Notes under the pieces: model-generated
Databases searched by the model: none
The model's input: only the letters and a program-made list of their open reading frames with translations
What the model was told of the DNA's origin: nothing
Position numbers and translations under genes: made by a program
Assembly (NCBI RefSeq): GCF_010093595.1
Contig: NW_022985468.1
Coordinates: forward strand, 316,615 to 380,614
Direction of reading: 5' to 3'
From: Mytilinidion resinicola
Lineage: Eukaryota > Ascomycota > Dothideomycetes > Mytilinidiales > Mytilinidiaceae
DNA: 64,000 nucleotides
In this document: positions 34,599 to 46,745 of the stretch, in pieces
How positions within the stretch are numbered: position 1 is the first letter of the stretch
Layout: the number at the start of each line of letters is the position of its first letter

Positions 34599-36067
34599 AT
34601 GCCACCTACACCCACCCTCCTCCCTCACCACACGGGTCCGCGGCTAGTCCTCTACGCCCAAACCCACCATGATGGCAGTGGCAACCCGATCTCGCTCCTG
34701 CCCCTCATCACGCAAAATACCGGCGTCACGCACGTTATAGTTGCTGCGATCCATCTCAACGAGGGCCCGGGGAATATCACGCTCAACGATGACCCACCCA
34801 GTGCGGAGAAGTTCAAGACACTGTGGAGCGAGGTCAAGTGGTTGCAGGGGACTGGGGTGAAGGTGCTAGGGATGCTGGGAGGTGCGGCGAGAGGGAGCTT
34901 TGAGAGGCTGAGTGGGGGAGATGAGAGTGTGAGTCTCACGTCTCCTTTAAGAGGCGGATTGTAAGAGAGCTAGAGAGGGAGGGGAGTTTGGGCGGAAATC
35001 TCTCTCATTCTGCTACGTGGAATTGAGATTCAAAGCACCCCACGCCCAGTCAATCTCATACTCCACAATTTCCCCAATCCTCGACCCCCTAAATCACATT
35101 TTCATTTTAACTAATATCCATCAGTTCGAGTCTTATTACCGCCCCCTCCATGCCATAATAAGCACCCACGCTCTCGACGGCCTAGACCTCGATGTCGAAG
35201 AACAAATATCCCTCTCCACGGCTCAACGCCTCATCCACCGCCTCCGAAGCGACTTCGGCCCCCAGTTCCTCATCACCCTCGCCCCCGTCGCCACGGCACT
35301 CCTTCCCGATCCCGCCCACGCTCATCTCCATCCACGACCTCTCCTCTCCCCGAATCCAACGCCGAACCCGCTCCATCCCACCCTACCACATCTCTCAGGC
35401 TTCAGCTACCCGGCTCTCGAGAATTCGCCGGCTGGGCAGGAGGTGAGCTGGTATAACACGCAGTTCTACTGCGGGTGGGGCGACGCGGGGAGTAGTCAGT
35501 GGTACGATGCGATTGTGGCCGCGGGGTGGCATCCGCGGAAGGTAGTTGTGGGCGTGGTAACGAATCCGGGGAACGGGGCGGGATATGTGGAGTTAAGGAA
35601 GCTAAGAGAAGTATTGGGACTACTAAGGGCGCGGTATAAGGACCGTGGGGAGGGGTTTGGGGGGGTAATGGGATGGGAGGTAAGTCTAGGCACAAGAACG
35701 GGATATGATGTGGGGTAATTGGACGGCGTAGGCTGACTTTTGATCATAGTACTTCAACGCCGGCGGCGGCGAGGATAAAGTCCATCTCCAGACCGTGAGT
35801 AACGGCGCAGATGGGCAAGCCGGATGGGTCGGCGGCCTCGGAACCGTCCTTCGAACGCCTGATCCTCCAGCTTCTACAGCACCTGGGTTGTCCGGGGCGA
35901 ATCTGGGTCAAATCATCGCATCTCTGCCCACCCCGCCTGTTTCCTGGCCCGTGGAATCAATCGAATCACTCACAGTCATAGGATTCTCGAGACAGGAAGC
36001 CGTGGCAGCCCTGAACGCGACGGACGGGAACGTAGAAATTGCAGCTGGGCTGTTGTTTGAGAGCTGA
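34599..36067 (+). CDS. Cytosolic GH18 glycosidase with C-terminal UBA domain
   Basis: Three exons (34599-34928, 35125-35679, 35750-36067) give 400 residues; a 196-nt and a 70-nt intron. There is no signal peptide. The GH18 barrel is marked by VIVAAIHLNEG, VLGMLGG, the catalytic DxxDxDxE motif as DGLDLDVEE, FSYPALEN, FYCGWG and GGVMGWEYFNA near the last strand. After a linker, the final 40 residues (SIESLTVIGFSRQEAVAALNATDGNVEIAAGLLF) form a UBA domain with its hydrophobic patch and TxGNVExA signature. GH18 includes chitinases and endo-beta-N-acetylglucosaminidases; without a secretion signal and with a ubiquitin-binding module a role on cytosolic glycoproteins or glycans is plausible, but this is inference. 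The frame extends upstream to 34467 without adding a signal peptide. Confidence 0.85.
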
Positions 36068-38119
36068 GATGGGAAAGCTCGCTTTCCAACCGAATGCAAG
36101 AATGTCTGGGATAGACGAAAAGAAGACGACACTACCCCGGGTCGAATGCACCGCCACAGCGATCTCCTGCTCTCAACCGGAATGCATATTCATACCCCAA
36201 ACACACCCCGTATAACCTCCGCGTCTATAGCTCGGCACGGCTACGGCTACGGCTACGGCCACGGCATCTCGGAACTCTCTCACCCACCACACCGCCCCCC
36301 GATTTCCCCAGCCATCGCCCCATCGACCCATGGCGCCACCACGCTCTACCCCATGTCTCCCCACCGGCCCCCATCAGCCGACCTCCAGCCTCCAAATCGG
36401 CCGAGCTAGCCAGCCAGCTAGCCGGGCCGGCCCGCTGTCGGTCTGGGGTCTACAATAGGATCTTCTGACCGTCAAAAGGAGCCTCGCCGAGGGATGGACT
36501 TTCTGTTTTCGAATCTGCAGACCTTGCCGCCACTCATTCCAAAGATTTCCGATTTTCGTGATGTATGTACAGTACGTTACGGTACGTGACCCAGCACCCG
36601 GCGCTCTGGCCTCGGAACCGCCGGCGCAGCGACGTGCGCAAGGAGGCCCTGAAAGGGATTTACGGGTTTCTGTTCGAGGGCGGCGGAGCTTGTGCAGGAC
36701 GGGTCCAGAAGGCGTGTTTTGCGAAATGGGGAGGAGGGGGGGGGGGTTTGGCATGTGATCGGCATGTGACTGTCGAAAAGAATGAGAGTGAAGGTTTGAA
36801 GCTTGTGAAAGCGATCAAGGGCATCTCTCTCTCCCAGCAACTGTTCCGCTGAGAGCTGCTCCAGTTGGGTTGTGCCAGATGTAGGGAGTGAGATTTTGCG
36901 CGGCTGGACGTGATACCTGCGAGCCGGGAAATTCGGGGGATTTTACTAAGGAGTTTTGAGCTAGTTTCTTTGACCTTTGGTGTATGATCAGGCCAATACA
37001 AGATCAGTTCTCAAAAACAGCTCGTCATCATCATCATCGTCATTTTTAATTTCTTATTATCACTGCAAAGAAGAAAAGCCCCTGGATGAAGAAGCATAAT
37101 CGCATAATGGTATCTTCCCCCAATCGCCAATGCTAGACGTCCCAAACTCTATCCACCCACTCATTAAAAATACTCATAAAGCTCTCCCAATTCCTGTAAA
37201 ACTCCACCCTAATGCATCTCTCCTTCTTAACCAACCCCCCCCCCCCTTTCTCGCCCCTTTTCTCTATTCCGCCCAGTTCTAATCCCCCACCTCGGCCCTG
37301 ACCACCTGCTCATCCACCCTCTCCACCTTCGGCCCCTCGGCAACCATAAACGTGACCCTAGATTCCTGGGCGCTCCCCGGCCGCGAACTCGGCAACGACC
37401 GCGAGGGCGAGCGCGTGTAATGCGCATGCCGCTGATGATGAAAATGCGACGCCGCGCCCCAAAACCCGCCCGGGGCCGCCGATTTAGGTTTCCTTCTCCC
37501 CAAGATATCGCGGCGGAACTTGTGTGATGAGGTAGGAGGCGAGGGGGGCGGAGAAGAACTCGAAGTCGTGTAGGACGAGCTGCGGGTGCTAGCGGTCGAA
37601 TTACTAGATGGCGTTGGTGATAAATGCGGTAGCGGGAGCGGGAGTGTGTTTTGGTGCTGGAGTTGTGGCGATGCATGTGTATCTTGTTGTTGCAAAAGTC
37701 TATTGCGAATACCGGCGTGAGCCGAAAGCCCTCTTAAGCGCGGAATGGACGAAGAAAGTGGAAGTGGGCGCGGAAGCGGGACTGGGGGCACGGGCGCGGG
37801 TGTGGATATGGATATGGGTATCAAAGACCGCGTGGAACGACGATGGCAGACAGCGTAGTTCGTCCGTGAAAAATCGGGATGGGGTGGAAGCGTCCGCCGC
37901 CCGCGTGACGGCTACCGGTGGCGGTGATGACAGCTGCGAGGCCGGTCTACAGGTGCGCCGAAGGAAGCGCCAGCGTTTAATGCGGGATTTTTTTACAATT
38001 GGGGGATGAAGATGATGTGTGTGATGTGATTTTGGGGGTACAGGAGTGGAGTATGGGGGAAGAAAAGGGGTAAAATGTGAAGGTGTGTGATTCTGTAAGA
38101 ATGAAAACAAAAGGCAGCG
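36068..38119. other. Intergenic, 2 kb, with homopolymer runs and one doubtful minus-strand open frame
   Basis: Includes an 11-12 G run near 36737 and a 13-C run near 37232. A minus-strand open frame ending at 37279 (open to about 37824) reads SSSIPRLRGLSAHAG...FRRDILGRRKP...ESRVTFMVAEG, a Ser/Pro-rich sequence that could be a real terminal exon or chance in GC-rich DNA. I could not connect it in frame, by a convincing splice, to the arrestin gene upstream. cgtacggtacgt-type palindromes occur near 36565-36590. Confidence 0.4.
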
Positions 38120-40175
38120 TTACCTCTGTTCGCCGGACCCAGCGGCCTCACGCGTAGGTGAAGCTCGCCGCGAGTTCAGCTCAGTATTGCGTTCTGTCTC
38201 CTCGGTGAGGGTGTCGAGACTGCGGGCGGGTGACGGCGTGTTGTGGTCGCTACGGGGAGTGTGGGTAGGGCTTGCGGGTCTACTTGTCGCGATTTCGTAG
38301 GTTGGGAGATTCTCGCTGAGAGGGGTGCGAGCAGGAGTGCGGACGGCGGTGTTGTAGCTGGGGATTTTGGACAGAGCTTCCATGTTGTATTCGGCAGAAC
38401 CGGACTCTTCGACGGGGTTGGCACTGCCCCTCGTCATGTCGAAGTAGCCTCTGCCAGAGCGATAGCTGTTGGGCTGGCTGCTGCTGCCTTGGTCTTCGGT
38501 GTGGGGTGTGCTATTGCCGGACGAGTGAAATGATCTACCTCTATCCGTATTGTTGGGCGGTATGAACCGGGCTTGTCGGCCATTTTGGGCCATGCTGAGG
38601 TTGCTGAGACGGGTGTGGAGGGCACTGGCAGAAGCGCCAGGGCCGTCTTCATGTGCAACCGCATCAAGGGTCGTTGGGATGTCCTCGTTGGATCCACTTC
38701 GACTCTGGCTGTAGAAGGGCGTGTTGAATCCACTATTGGCGCCACCAGGGGTCATAAAGCCGCTGGTATCAATGCCGTTGTAGAGCTCATCAAGCTGATG
38801 TAGTCCGTATAGAGGTGGGGCAGTCTGATTCGCTTCGTCCCGCAAAGCATTGGAAGAGAGTATGTTGTGATCGATGAGCACGCTCTGGTCCTCATTGGGT
38901 GGAAGATTGGGTGATATGAATAGATGGAGGTGGTTTTTGACCAAAAGCTAAGAAAAGTCAGAAACTGCCCTAGTTGTGGATTTGATATTTACTGACCTGA
39001 CTCGTGTGCCCCTCGGGGTTGTGCAGATTCACGTATAATCGCAGTTTGTGCACGATTTTCATGTGATCCGTATCCACCGACTGCCTGCATGACTTCAGTG
39101 ATCGAGGGAGTTCCAGGGTCATCGAAAAGCGGTGTGACTCGTCGAACAGCTCATCTCCCTCTTCAGCACCGTCGGGAACGAGATTCGCAGAATTCTCGGG
39201 CATGTTGCTCTCTGTTGAAGCTACGACCTGGTCTCTGGCATGTGAGATAGTGCGCCCGGTGTACTCGCTGGTCAGGACCATATGCTCTACTACTTCCAAC
39301 TTGATGGTCGTAATCTCGACGCCTTTCCGTAAAGGAACCAGGACGAAGTCGGCGTGGATCGAGGTGCCGATAATGTAGTTTTTCTGAGGAACGGTGATCT
39401 TGTAGGCCAATTTTGAGCCCCAGATATCTTCGTTGATCTGCAAGTCCTTATCAGCAATTGACTCTCCTAGTCATCTCTGGACAGTTTACCTGCTCCATTG
39501 GCACAGACTCCATGAGGTCCTGCCCCAGCGTCCGCACAATCCGCACATGCCTTGTTGCACATATCTGCTTCGAGATATATCCCCTGTCCACCACGGCATT
39601 CAGATTGTAGACAATGTAGTTTCCCACCAGCCCCTCGACACTCTCGTCCGCATCGCCTGGAATGATAAACTTGAAGGTCCATTCGTGGACGCCCGGGTTA
39701 ATCTTGTGGGCTTTGTTTTTCACACCGTCAGCAGGGAACAGGTTAAGCTCGTCCTTCAGGAAGGTCCGCTTGGACACAATGGGCTGCGGCGTCACAGTGT
39801 TGGTCATCCACCTGCAGTGCCACGGGGCACAAGGTCAGCAAGTCGCGTGTGTGGGTTGTGGGGCTGCGGTGGTACGGGTACGTACGAGATCTTGCGCATG
39901 CCGGATAAATTCACTTTTATGCCCCTCACGGCCATAGACTCGTGGTTGGTGAGGACGAGCTTGCCGGTGAGCTCGACCTGCTGGGCTTCGGAGGGGAGGC
40001 CATAGAGGACGACGAAGGGGGAGTCTGGCCTGGTGCAGTGGGAGTCAGCTTCCGCGTATTTTTCTTCACGATGCTCGCTAGGAAGGTTGGTATGGTGGTA
40101 CATGGGTACATACAGGATTTCGAGCGTCGGCCGCGAGACTGCGCTGCCAAAGACGCCAACCGGACCGCGAACCAT
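38120..40175 (-). CDS. creD: Arrestin-related trafficking adaptor, CreD/Rod1-like
   Basis: Five exons (40175-40114, 40029-39886, 39811-39490, 39437-38997, 38947-38120) give 598 residues. N- and C-arrestin lobes are visible: DSPFVVLYGLPSEAQQVELTG, PGVHEWTFKFIIPGDADESV, YIVYNLNAVVDRG, KNYIIGTSIHADFVLVPL, SHRFSMTLELPRSLKSC. The tail carries a PPxY motif (PPLY, about 367-370) and LPTY (about 537-540), ligands for WW domains of Rsp5/HulA-type ubiquitin ligases. In Aspergillus CreD helps ubiquitinate transporters and affects carbon catabolite repression. The tail is Ser/Thr/Pro-rich and probably phosphorylated. The symbol is given by family and length; Rod1/Rog3 are the yeast counterparts. creC lies 1.2 kb upstream on the same strand. 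Confidence 0.85.
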
Positions 40176-41423
40176 GATTGCAGACTCTCACGAAGGGATT
40201 GCTTGGGACTTCAGCTTCACGGGCGGGGTGTTGTAATAGTGCGGCCGCGGTAGAAAAAGAATTGGGGGCGCGGAGAGACTGGGGGTCTGGATGACGGCGG
40301 CAGGCGCAGGGCTACGGATCATTCGACGGGAGAGCAAGCCTCATCCCACGCTGGTCACTGGTGGTGCAGCAGCTGCCGTGCTGCCGTTGACGACACGGCG
40401 GGCAAGCAGACACCGACACCGGCTGGAAGTGCTGCTTCGGTGCAGTTGGTGGTGGTGGGCTGGCGCGGCAGGGCGTTCGGCTGGACAAACAGAGGATGCC
40501 GAACGGCGCGCGCGGACTGGGTCTCGGGTGGACGGTGGTGCGATAGGGGTCCCTTGGGCCAGAGGACGCGAGGATGCGATTCGCGAGGGGCGAGGCTGCA
40601 GCTATCAGAGTCGGGAAGCGTGTCAGGCGTGCCAGGCGTGCCAGGCGTGCCAGGCGTGCCAGGCGTGCTGAGCGAGCGTGATGCAGCCGCCGCTGGGCAG
40701 TGTCTCGTCTTATGCCGCCGCCAGAGCGACAGCTGTCTGGGCGCTGGTACCCACGGCCGCCGGATGGGTGTCCCGTTTGTGCGTGTTATCGCTGCGGCCG
40801 TCATGGCCAAATTGCTGCATCAAGCTCTGTCTGAGGCCATTCCTCGGCCCCGGCCGCCATTGGCCCGCCGCGCGAAAAGCTTGTCTGCCATCTGCGCCAC
40901 GCCCGTGACAAGCACTGAGCACCGCACCGCGAACCTTGGAATCCTCCCAGGTCGCGCCTCGGCCCGCAGCAACTTTGCCTGTCACGCTGCTAGCCGCTGC
41001 TTTCCTCGCGAGGCCCGCAATTGCTCAAGATAGCGGCCACGACGCGCAGCAGCCCGCAGATTGCGCGCCGGCGAGAGCCTCGCTATCTGCTGTCTCACCG
41101 GCAATGGCCCTTTCTCGGCGCGAGAGCCGCCCACTGACGACGTTTTCAACCGCCGGAACCACGTTTTCGATGCTCAACAACAACCCGTCCCCACCGCCGC
41201 ACGTGCAAAGCCGCCAACAATCCATTTCCGTCCGCTATCATACAGGGTGGAGCCCCGCGTAGGGCTGAAGAAGCCGCCTGCAAACAAAGACACATGTGAC
41301 TCGGAAGAATTCGGGCCTCGCCCGTTGCGACACCTCACTCGCCCCACTGTGTTCCGTACGCTGGCGTGGCTGGGTATTTTCCGAGGCATCAAAAACAGGA
41401 ACACGCCGCTGCCTGCCTCTGGT
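40176..41423. other. GC-rich spacer between creD-like gene and creC
   Basis: 1.25 kb with long overlapping open frames in several frames on both strands, as expected of GC-rich DNA; none has a motif. It holds a 9-bp tandem repeat (40624-40668, listed separately) and the promoter of the arrestin gene. Confidence 0.55.
40624..40668. repeat. 9-bp microsatellite-like repeat, five copies
   Basis: caggcgtgc is repeated five times without interruption. In a plus-strand frame it would encode GVP repeats, but nothing supports translation. It lies about 450 bp upstream of the arrestin start. Confidence 0.85.
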
Positions 41424-43794
41424 CTACCCGCTGCTCGTCCCAGCACTCGCGCTCGCCGACGTCGTCGACAATGCCCCGTCGTCGCTGCTAGCGCCCTCTT
41501 TGGGTCGATCCCAGGTGCGGATATGGCCTGCAATCGCTGTCAGCCAGCCGTCGCCAGACCAGTCAAGCCATGCACATGCTGTGCTCTGGCGCTGCAGTGG
41601 CGGCATCGCTTGTGGCACAGGGAGCGGGTTCCTGCACGACATCGCATCGACCCGCCCCGAAGCTTATCTGCCTGCAGAGAAGAAAATTCACTCACCAGTC
41701 GCGCACGTCGTTAGAATCACGTCCTCCTCGAATCCCAGCCACGTGAGGGGATGCTCATCTATTGATTTGGCCTGTCGAGCTGTCAGTGGAGCCCATTTCA
41801 GATGCTGCAACGTAAACTCACCATGACGGGCGGCAGCATCGCCGTGCGCGCCCGCGGTTCTACCGGGTGGACCGTATCCTCGCCCTCGCCCGCCATGCTG
41901 GCCGACGTGAGGTTAGAGTTCGATCGCAGCCGGCTGTTGCTCGATGTGTCTGTGCGAGTCCGTGAGACCTTGAGCGTTGCCGACGCCACGCTGCCGCGGT
42001 GTCGTACTGAAGCCTAAACACCATGATCAAAACCCGTCTCGGGGTGCGTTGGCCAGGAAGGCTTACCGCTCTGGGTCGATGCAGCATGCCAACGCTAAAG
42101 TCCCACAGCAAAAGTCTGCAGTCCTCCCCCACGCTGCCTATCCGATAGTTGCGCTCATCGCATCGCCATGGATCAAACGCCACAGCCGTGACCCATGAAT
42201 TGTGACCCTGGCATCGCGCCACTAGCATGCTGTCTTCCAGAGACCATATAGATACCAGGTCATCCTGGCCGCCCGTCACCACGTATCTGCCGTCTGGCGA
42301 CCAGCATACGCACATGATGCCGCCGTAGTAACTGTTGTAGAGGTCGAGTAATCTGTCTTGTCAGCATTAATCACGCATTCGGCATTGGTCGTGCTTACTG
42401 CTCCTTCAAGTAATCGATGATCCTGAACGACCCGTCCTCTGAAACTACCGCAAGATGCCGCGAGTCTGGTGATATGGCCAAAGCGTTGATCTTCGAGTTC
42501 GACACCTTCCAGCAAGCCACCGGGTTCGTTTTCTGATTCTTCGAATTTACCGACTTCTTGATTTTTAGAGAAACCTTCTTCTGTTCCTCGTTCAGCCTCT
42601 CCAATGATGGTGATTCTTCCTCTGCCACGAATGGTGCATCTTCTTTCTCCTTGTCGTAGACCACCAATGTCCCGTCCGCATGCGCCGCAATGAAAAGGTT
42701 CTCGCTATGTGGGAGCCATCGTATCTCCGTTACTGCTGATGGGTTTATTGCGCCCTATAAAGGTTAGAAATCCGCCCTGAAGTCACTAAGCTAGACACTT
42801 GCTTACATTTTTGTTTATCCTGACGTACTTTTGTGACATGGGCTCGTACCAAATTATGTCCCCTGTCGAAAACCCTAGCACAATATCGACATGGTTAGGC
42901 CCTTTCGTCCCTGGATGGATATCATGACAAAGTGGGTGCGCTTTTGTGAAGAGAATTTTGGTCATGTGCTCTTCCTGTTCAGAATGTTAACATAGCCAAC
43001 CACAGACATCTGATGACGAACTGTGGGGAAGCCTACCTTTATAGGAGAAGACAAGTCCAGCCATTGCATAGCCCTGTTCACATTGGCGAAGACATATATC
43101 CCCTTTGGGTCATGCTCTTGTAACCGTTTCGTCAAGCCTTCGTGTGGAATGACCCTCGATACGAATGACGAATTGCTCTTGACGATATTACTCTTCGGTT
43201 TCCGCCGCTTCAGAGGATCCTTGAGGTCTTTTCCGTTCGGTAATGATAGCACAGGATTGCTTTCCCCAAATGCAGGCGCATTGCTTCCATCCAGCGACCC
43301 TACCCCATTTGTCATAGGCGGGTGCGAAGCTGTGTCGCTAGCTTGGCTCTGTCCCTCATGAGGGCTCTCTTGTATACTCGGCGGTATCTGCGACACGGTG
43401 CTGTTGTTCGTAGTGAGGCGGAACAATTGGGGATGCGATTGCTGTCGCGGCGCGAGCACTAATACAGAGAGCTTCGTGCCAGCCGTGGGCGGTGATAGCG
43501 TAGTCGCGAGGGGGTTGTTGTTGTGAATCGGGGCTTCAGAAGGGTGAGGCGGCGGCGTTGCGAGGAGGAGGGCGTCCTTCAAGACGTAGGTTCCTGCCGT
43601 GATACGTGCGTGAGTACATCACACGAGCAATTGCGAGAGCATAGATTACCTTCTCCGACAACCAACTGGTGCTCCGGGCCCGTGGGATGCGTGAGGATGT
43701 TGTTGGTTTCGATGAGCGGCTGCCCGGGCTGGTTGCCGTACGCCGCAGCTGGGTATCGGGGCGGAGGGGGTAGCACACTGCCAAAAGCACCCAT
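41424..43794 (-). CDS. creC: WD40 protein CreC, partner of deubiquitinase CreB
   Basis: Eight exons (43794-43650, 43593-43037, 42974-42807, 42754-42399, 42352-42067, 42013-41822, 41771-41696, 41527-41424) give 627 residues, all in frame. The N-terminus has the Pro-rich VLPPPPRYP and [15 protein letters not shown] seen in CreC proteins. WD40 blades are visible at [72 protein letters not shown] and [17 protein letters not shown], with the CreC-specific SRLRSNSNL...[14 protein letters not shown] segment between blades. CreC stabilises the deubiquitinase CreB (the animal pair is WDR20/USP12-46). The start at 43794 is chosen because upstream frames do not resemble the family; a 5' UTR intron may precede it. 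GEM1 is divergent. Confidence 0.93.
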
Positions 43795-44797
43795 GAGGTC
43801 AGTGACTGCATGCGATAGCCTGGTGGCATGATTGGGCTGATGCGTGCGACTTACAACATGGCGGTCGAAACTCGGCGCGGCACTCAGGAACCGTGGTTGT
43901 GAGTCGCGACGCTTGTTCTCGCTCTTTGCTATCCACGCGGCTGGGCCAATACCGGCGACGATGTTTCCAGAACCATGGGGCAATGCGACAGGAGGCGGCC
44001 TGGTAATGTGGGGTATGGGGAGGATGAGGTGTCGTCGAGGTCCGCATGCGCCGCAGAGGGCCCCGAGTTGCGGCTAGTATGGGCGAAGGCACGGAAGGAT
44101 GCCTGCTCCCAAGCTTGGTGTCGAGTTCGAAGTCGAGGGCCGCTCTTGGTGGAAGATTGCAGCCGAGACTGGCGAGCGTGTGCGGAGAAGGAGGGCCTTG
44201 GGCCGTTGAAGATGTAACTCCGGGCCAAGGAGGCGCCACTTCCTGATATCAAATGCAACCCCGGCGTCGTTCCCAGGTCCAGTCATTGCCAGCGCCCGCA
44301 AACCGATCCAGCGGGCTTAACGGCCTCTTCGCCGAGCGCCCATGTACCGTGGTTGGCAGCTCCCTTGAATATAAAGTGGCAGTCTACGTATGCGTGCGAG
44401 TTTCATTCTAGAGCTCCGCTCTCGTGACACTTGTCCAGCACTGCTTGGGGTCATCTGGTACATTATTAGAATTTGCAAAGCGACAGTTGAGGCAAACCTA
44501 CAAAGGTACAAAGGTAATAGCGCTGCGAGTAATCTCGGAGTGCTGACTGCCACTTACATTCAAGGGAGCCTGGTCAGGCGTTCAAGCTCACCCTTGCCGA
44601 AAGACAGGGCGGTGCCCGCCCTGTGATGCACCCCTCCCTCCCATCACCCGGCGCAAACACTCGAGCTTCATTCACCAAGCGCACTCACTCATTCCCCCGC
44701 TTCACCTGCACTACTTCTAGGAGATGCTCTAAACATGCCTCCTGAGCATGGCGACAGGTACACGCCCTCAAGCTTGATCTCCCACCTATGTCGCGCC
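43795..44797. promoter_or_regulatory. Divergent region between creC and GEM1
   Basis: 1 kb containing the inverted-repeat element at 44359-44569. A GTAAGT donor and a GCATGCAG acceptor just upstream of the creC ATG suggest a 5' UTR intron (about 43811-43855). Long open frames here are GC-driven and unsupported. Confidence 0.45.
44359..44569. mobile_element. Foldback/MITE-like element with ~26-bp terminal inverted repeats
   Basis: Left end gctcccttgaatataaagtg then gcagtc; right end gactgccacttacattcaag then ggagc. The arms pair over about 26 bp with a one-base gap and one mismatch, and enclose 160 bp without coding capacity. The inner aagtggcag resembles the end of the 17057/55403 family (aagtggcac), so the two may be related. 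I could not identify a target duplication. Confidence 0.7.
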
Positions 44798-46745
44798 ATG
44801 GCTAACTCGTCCGCCCACACAGTCCGAATCTGTGTATGCGGTGATGAAGGAGTCGGAAAGAGCTCCATTATCACCTCGCTGGTCAAGGATGTCTTCGTCA
44901 CCACCAAAATCCAACCCGTCCTCCCCCAAGTAACCCTCCCGCCGACCCTGGGCACCCCGGACAATGTCACCACGACCATCGTCGACACCTCCGCATTAGT
45001 ACACGAGCGCCATACATTGAGGAAGGAACTGCGGAAGTCCAATGTGATACTCTTGGTCTACTCGGACCACTACAGCTATGAGCGGGTTGCGCTGTTTTGG
45101 ATGCCCTACTTCCGGACTGTGGGCGTGAATGTGCCGGTCGTGCTATGCGCCAACAAATCAGATCTCCAGTCCAGTGGGACAACGCCGCAAGTCGTGTCGG
45201 ATGAGATGGTGCCGGTCATGAACGAGTTCAAGGAGATTGATTCGTGCATACGGACGAGTGCGAAGGAGCATCACAATATCAACGAGGTCTTCTTCCTCTG
45301 CCAGAAAGCAGTCACACACCCTATAGCTCCGCTGTACGATGCAAAGGAAGCTGCCCTGAAACCTGCAGCTGTATCTGCCCTCCAGCGCGTATTCCATCTC
45401 TGCGACAAGGACAAGGACGGATACCTGAACGATGCCGAAATCCACGACTTCCAGATGAAATGCTTTGAGAAGCCCTTGGGAGATGACGACCTTCGCAATA
45501 TCAAACAGTCAATACAACGGTTTGCGCCGCAATCCGCCAGTGACGAGGGAATAGATGGGAAGGGGTTTCTGGTACTCAACAAGATTTTTGCGGAGAAGGG
45601 CCGCCATGAAACTATATGGATTATATTGAGGAAGTTCCACTACACGGACAGCCTCAGTTTGAAGGACACCTTCCTACGACCCAAGTTCGACGTGCCCCAG
45701 TATTCCTCAGCAGAACTCAGCCCCACTGGATATCGCTTTTTCGTGGATCTATTCCTGCTCTTCGACAAGGACAACGATGGCGGATTGAATGACTCGGAGC
45801 TCAAAGCCCTATTCAACCCCACCCCAGGAATCCCACCCTCCTGGGTTGACTCTGCCTTTCCCTCGTGCACGGTACGGAACGAAGCTGGGTATATTACTCT
45901 CCAGGGCTGGCTGGCTCAGTGGAGCATGACTACCTTTGAAGAACCCAAGACGACTTTGGAATACCTCGCATATCTTGGATTCGAAAGCACTGATAGAGGA
46001 GGCACGACTACCGCACTAAAAGTCACAAAAGCACGCAAGAGACGCAACAAGCCAGGGAGAGTCGAGCGGAATGTCTTCAAATGCTACGTGCTGGGTGCCG
46101 GAGGCAGTGGAAAAAGCTCGCTCCTGTCCGCATTCCTCAACAGGCCCTTCAGCCAAACCTACCACCCAACTATCAAGCCTCGAACTGCAGTAAACAGTGT
46201 CGAGCTGAAAGGAGGCAAACAGTGCTACTTGATCCTCGAGGAGCTGGGCGAGCTCGAGCCAGCAATACTAGAGAACCAGGCCAAGCTCGACGCCTGTGAT
46301 CTCCTGTGCTACACATACGACTCCAGCGAGCCCGATAGCTTCGCTCATATCGTCGAGCTGAGGAAGAAGTTCCCTCAGTTGGACTTCTTACCCGCAGTTT
46401 ACACTGCGCTCAAAGCTGACCAGGACAAGACTATGCAGCGATGCGAGCAGCAGCCAGACGAGTACACCAGCGCGTTGAATATGGCAGCGCCACTGCATGT
46501 CAGTGCAACCTGGGGCAGCATCTCGGAGCTGTTTGTCCATGTAAGTGTCCTGTTACACCGTTGTACTTGTCTCACTGACGCCGCTCCAGCTAGCCGAAAG
46601 CGCCACTCACCCATCGACAGCATTCCCGAAGCTGGACGATGAGCCCGTCGACCGCACGAACCTGTACCTTGCGCTGGCCGCGATTGTTAGCGTAGCGGCA
46701 GTGTCTATAGTGATTTTGAAGCGAAATCTGTCCGCTTCAGCGTAG
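44798..46745 (+). CDS. GEM1: Mitochondrial Rho GTPase Gem1 (Miro)
   Basis: Two exons (44798-46540, 46590-46745) give 632 residues. The frame is open to an ATG at 44735, but [23 protein letters not shown] at 44798 matches the family start. GTPase 1 has GDEGVGKSS and CANKSDL; two EF-hands follow ([12 protein letters not shown] and [12 protein letters not shown]); GTPase 2 has GAGGSGKSS. The second exon supplies the C-terminal outer-membrane anchor ([19 protein letters not shown] then KRN). Gem1 controls mitochondrial morphology and inheritance and regulates the ERMES ER-mitochondria tether. Length matches the family (about 630). Confidence 0.96.

Noticed and set aside
40291..41826. Long overlapping open frames on both strands, including one with GVP repeats
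   Set aside because: GC-rich sequence keeps several frames open at once; the repeat peptide comes from a 9-bp microsatellite; the true creC exons lie partly on the other strand here.
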